A stretch of 64,000 nt of DNA from Caenimonas aquaedulcis (GTDB lineage: Bacteria; Pseudomonadota; Gammaproteobacteria; Burkholderiales; Burkholderiaceae_C): assembly GCF_015831345.1 (NCBI RefSeq), contig NZ_JADWYS010000001.1:1188118-1252117 (forward strand), in the 5' to 3' direction. Below the pieces are notes generated by a model, which was not told the DNA's origin, searched no databases, and was given only the letters and a program-made list of their open reading frames with translations. Shown piece by piece: positions 63,418 through 64,000 of this stretch (the stretch's first letter is position 1; the number at the start of each line of letters is the position of its first letter). The position numbers were made by a program, and so were the translations under genes.

Positions 63418-64000
63418 AAGCGCGGAACGAGATAGCCCAGGCCGCGCACGGTCTGGATCATGTCGCTGCCCAGCTTCTTGCGCAGGCCGTGCACGTAGAC
63501 CTCGATGGCGTTGCTGCTGATGTCGTCCTTCCAGCCATAGAGTTTTTCTTCGAGCTGGCTGCGCGAGAAGACGACGCCGGGACGCGCGAGCATCGGCTCG
63601 AGCACCGCCCACTCGCGCGCGGAGAGCGACACGGGCTCCCCGTGCACGGAGGCCTCGCGCGTCGCGGGGTTGAGCGTCACGCCCTTGTGGCTGAAGACGG
63701 GCTCGCCCCGCCCCGCGCTGCGGCGGATGAGCGCGCGGATGCGCGCGAGCAGTTCGTCGGTGTCGAAGGGCTTCACGACGTAATCGTCGGCGCCGGCGTC
63801 CAGCCCGGCGATGCGATCCCCCACGGCGTCGCGCGCGGTGGCGATCAGCACGGGGACAGTGACGTGCCGGCCCCGCAGGTCGCGCAGCACCTGCAGGCCG
63901 TCGCGCTTGGGCAGGCCGAGGTCCAGCAGCACCAGGTCATAGGTTTCGGTGCGCAGCGCCGTGTCCGCCATGACGCCGTCGCGCACCCAGTCGACGGCAT
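63414..64000 (-). CDS. OmpR/PhoB-family response regulator (N-terminus beyond the window)
   Basis: The gene continues off the right end; the frame stays open through 64000 (reading AVDWVRDGVMADTAL), so the apparent ATG at 63986 is internal. The receiver domain shows YDLVLLDLGLPKRDG with the phosphoacceptor Asp and the conserved Lys in VVKPFDTDEL. The winged-helix effector domain contains LSAREWAVLEPMLARPG and EVYVHGLRKKLG. Closest in type to QseB/TctD/PmrA. First gene of the operon with the kinase and htrA. Confidence 0.92.
   Translation of the reverse strand, partial: AVDWVRDGVMADTALRTETYDLVLLDLGLPKRDGLQVLRDLRGRHVTVPVLIATARDAVGDRIAGLDAGADDYVVKPFDTDELLARIRALIRRSAGRGEPVFSHKGVTLNPATREASVHGEPVSLSAREWAVLEPMLARPGVVFSRSQLEEKLYGWKDDISSNAIEVYVHGLRKKLGSDMIQTVRGLGYLVPRL

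Overview
The window is a chromosomal segment of a very GC-rich betaproteobacterium, most likely Burkholderiales/Comamonadaceae (Ramlibacter/Variovorax-like). This placement is inferred from the gene content (DUF349 protein with an Arg/Gly-rich linker, glyA-nrdR beside ribD-ribE-ribBA-ribH-nusB, PilY1 minor-pilin cluster, TRAP transporter, a RibBA with a dead RibA half) and from the codon usage. It was not tested by any search. There are no rRNA or tRNA genes, no insertion sequences and no CRISPR array. About 50 protein genes fill nearly all of the sequence.

Layout. 1-4430: the end of a cyclophilin, lpxH (lipid A), mtfA (zinc peptidase), and a convergent DUF349 gene. 4431-5227 is the largest gene-free gap. 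It carries a strongly structured element followed by a minus-strand intrinsic terminator, then a good sigma70 promoter with a ~180-nt leader for a lytic transglycosylase. 6238-7936: glyA and nrdR. 7940-14865: a minus-strand type IV pilus minor-pilin operon, pilE-pilV-pilW-pilX-pilY1-fimT-fimT, sitting between nrdR and ribD. 15011-18884: ribD-ribE-ribBA-ribH-nusB. 18893-24380: a polysaccharide-deacetylase-like membrane protein, an aminotransferase, then ybgC-tolQ-tolR-tolA without tolB/pal. 24398-28893: a catabolic operon read leftward (etfB-etfA-acyl-CoA dehydrogenase-flavin oxidoreductase). Its control region has two operator-like palindromes, and it diverges from a TRAP dicarboxylate-type transporter (29194-31983).

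31952-34960 (minus): histone-deacetylase-like amidohydrolase, an enoyl-CoA-hydratase homologue lacking both catalytic glutamates, and an MscS channel. 35005-40637 (plus): MoxR ATPase, DUF58, TgpA-type transglutaminase, MltB and an HD-type protein, apparently one translationally coupled operon. 40653-45590 (minus): alpha-E protein, circularly permuted ATP-grasp protein, ComEC. 45598-56615 (minus): a giant (3273 aa) RTX protein with an N-terminal lipase-like domain, preceded in the same operon by small membrane proteins and at least one unannotated 46-aa ORF. The 5' part of this block (about 53.3-56.7 kb) is visibly less GC-rich than its surroundings and looks acquired. 56883-60389: a transglutaminase/DUF2126 protein, the usual partner of the ATP-grasp/alpha-E pair, here separated from them by comEC and the RTX block. 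60545-64000 (minus): an OmpR-family response regulator (cut by the window end), its sensor kinase, and a DegP/HtrA protease with a PmrA/QseB-like direct repeat in front of it.

The most interesting points are the RTX-lipase locus with its coupled small genes, the split amidoligase/transglutaminase system, the structured RNA candidate at 4.5-4.75 kb, the double-operator etf promoter and the predicted regulator box upstream of htrA.
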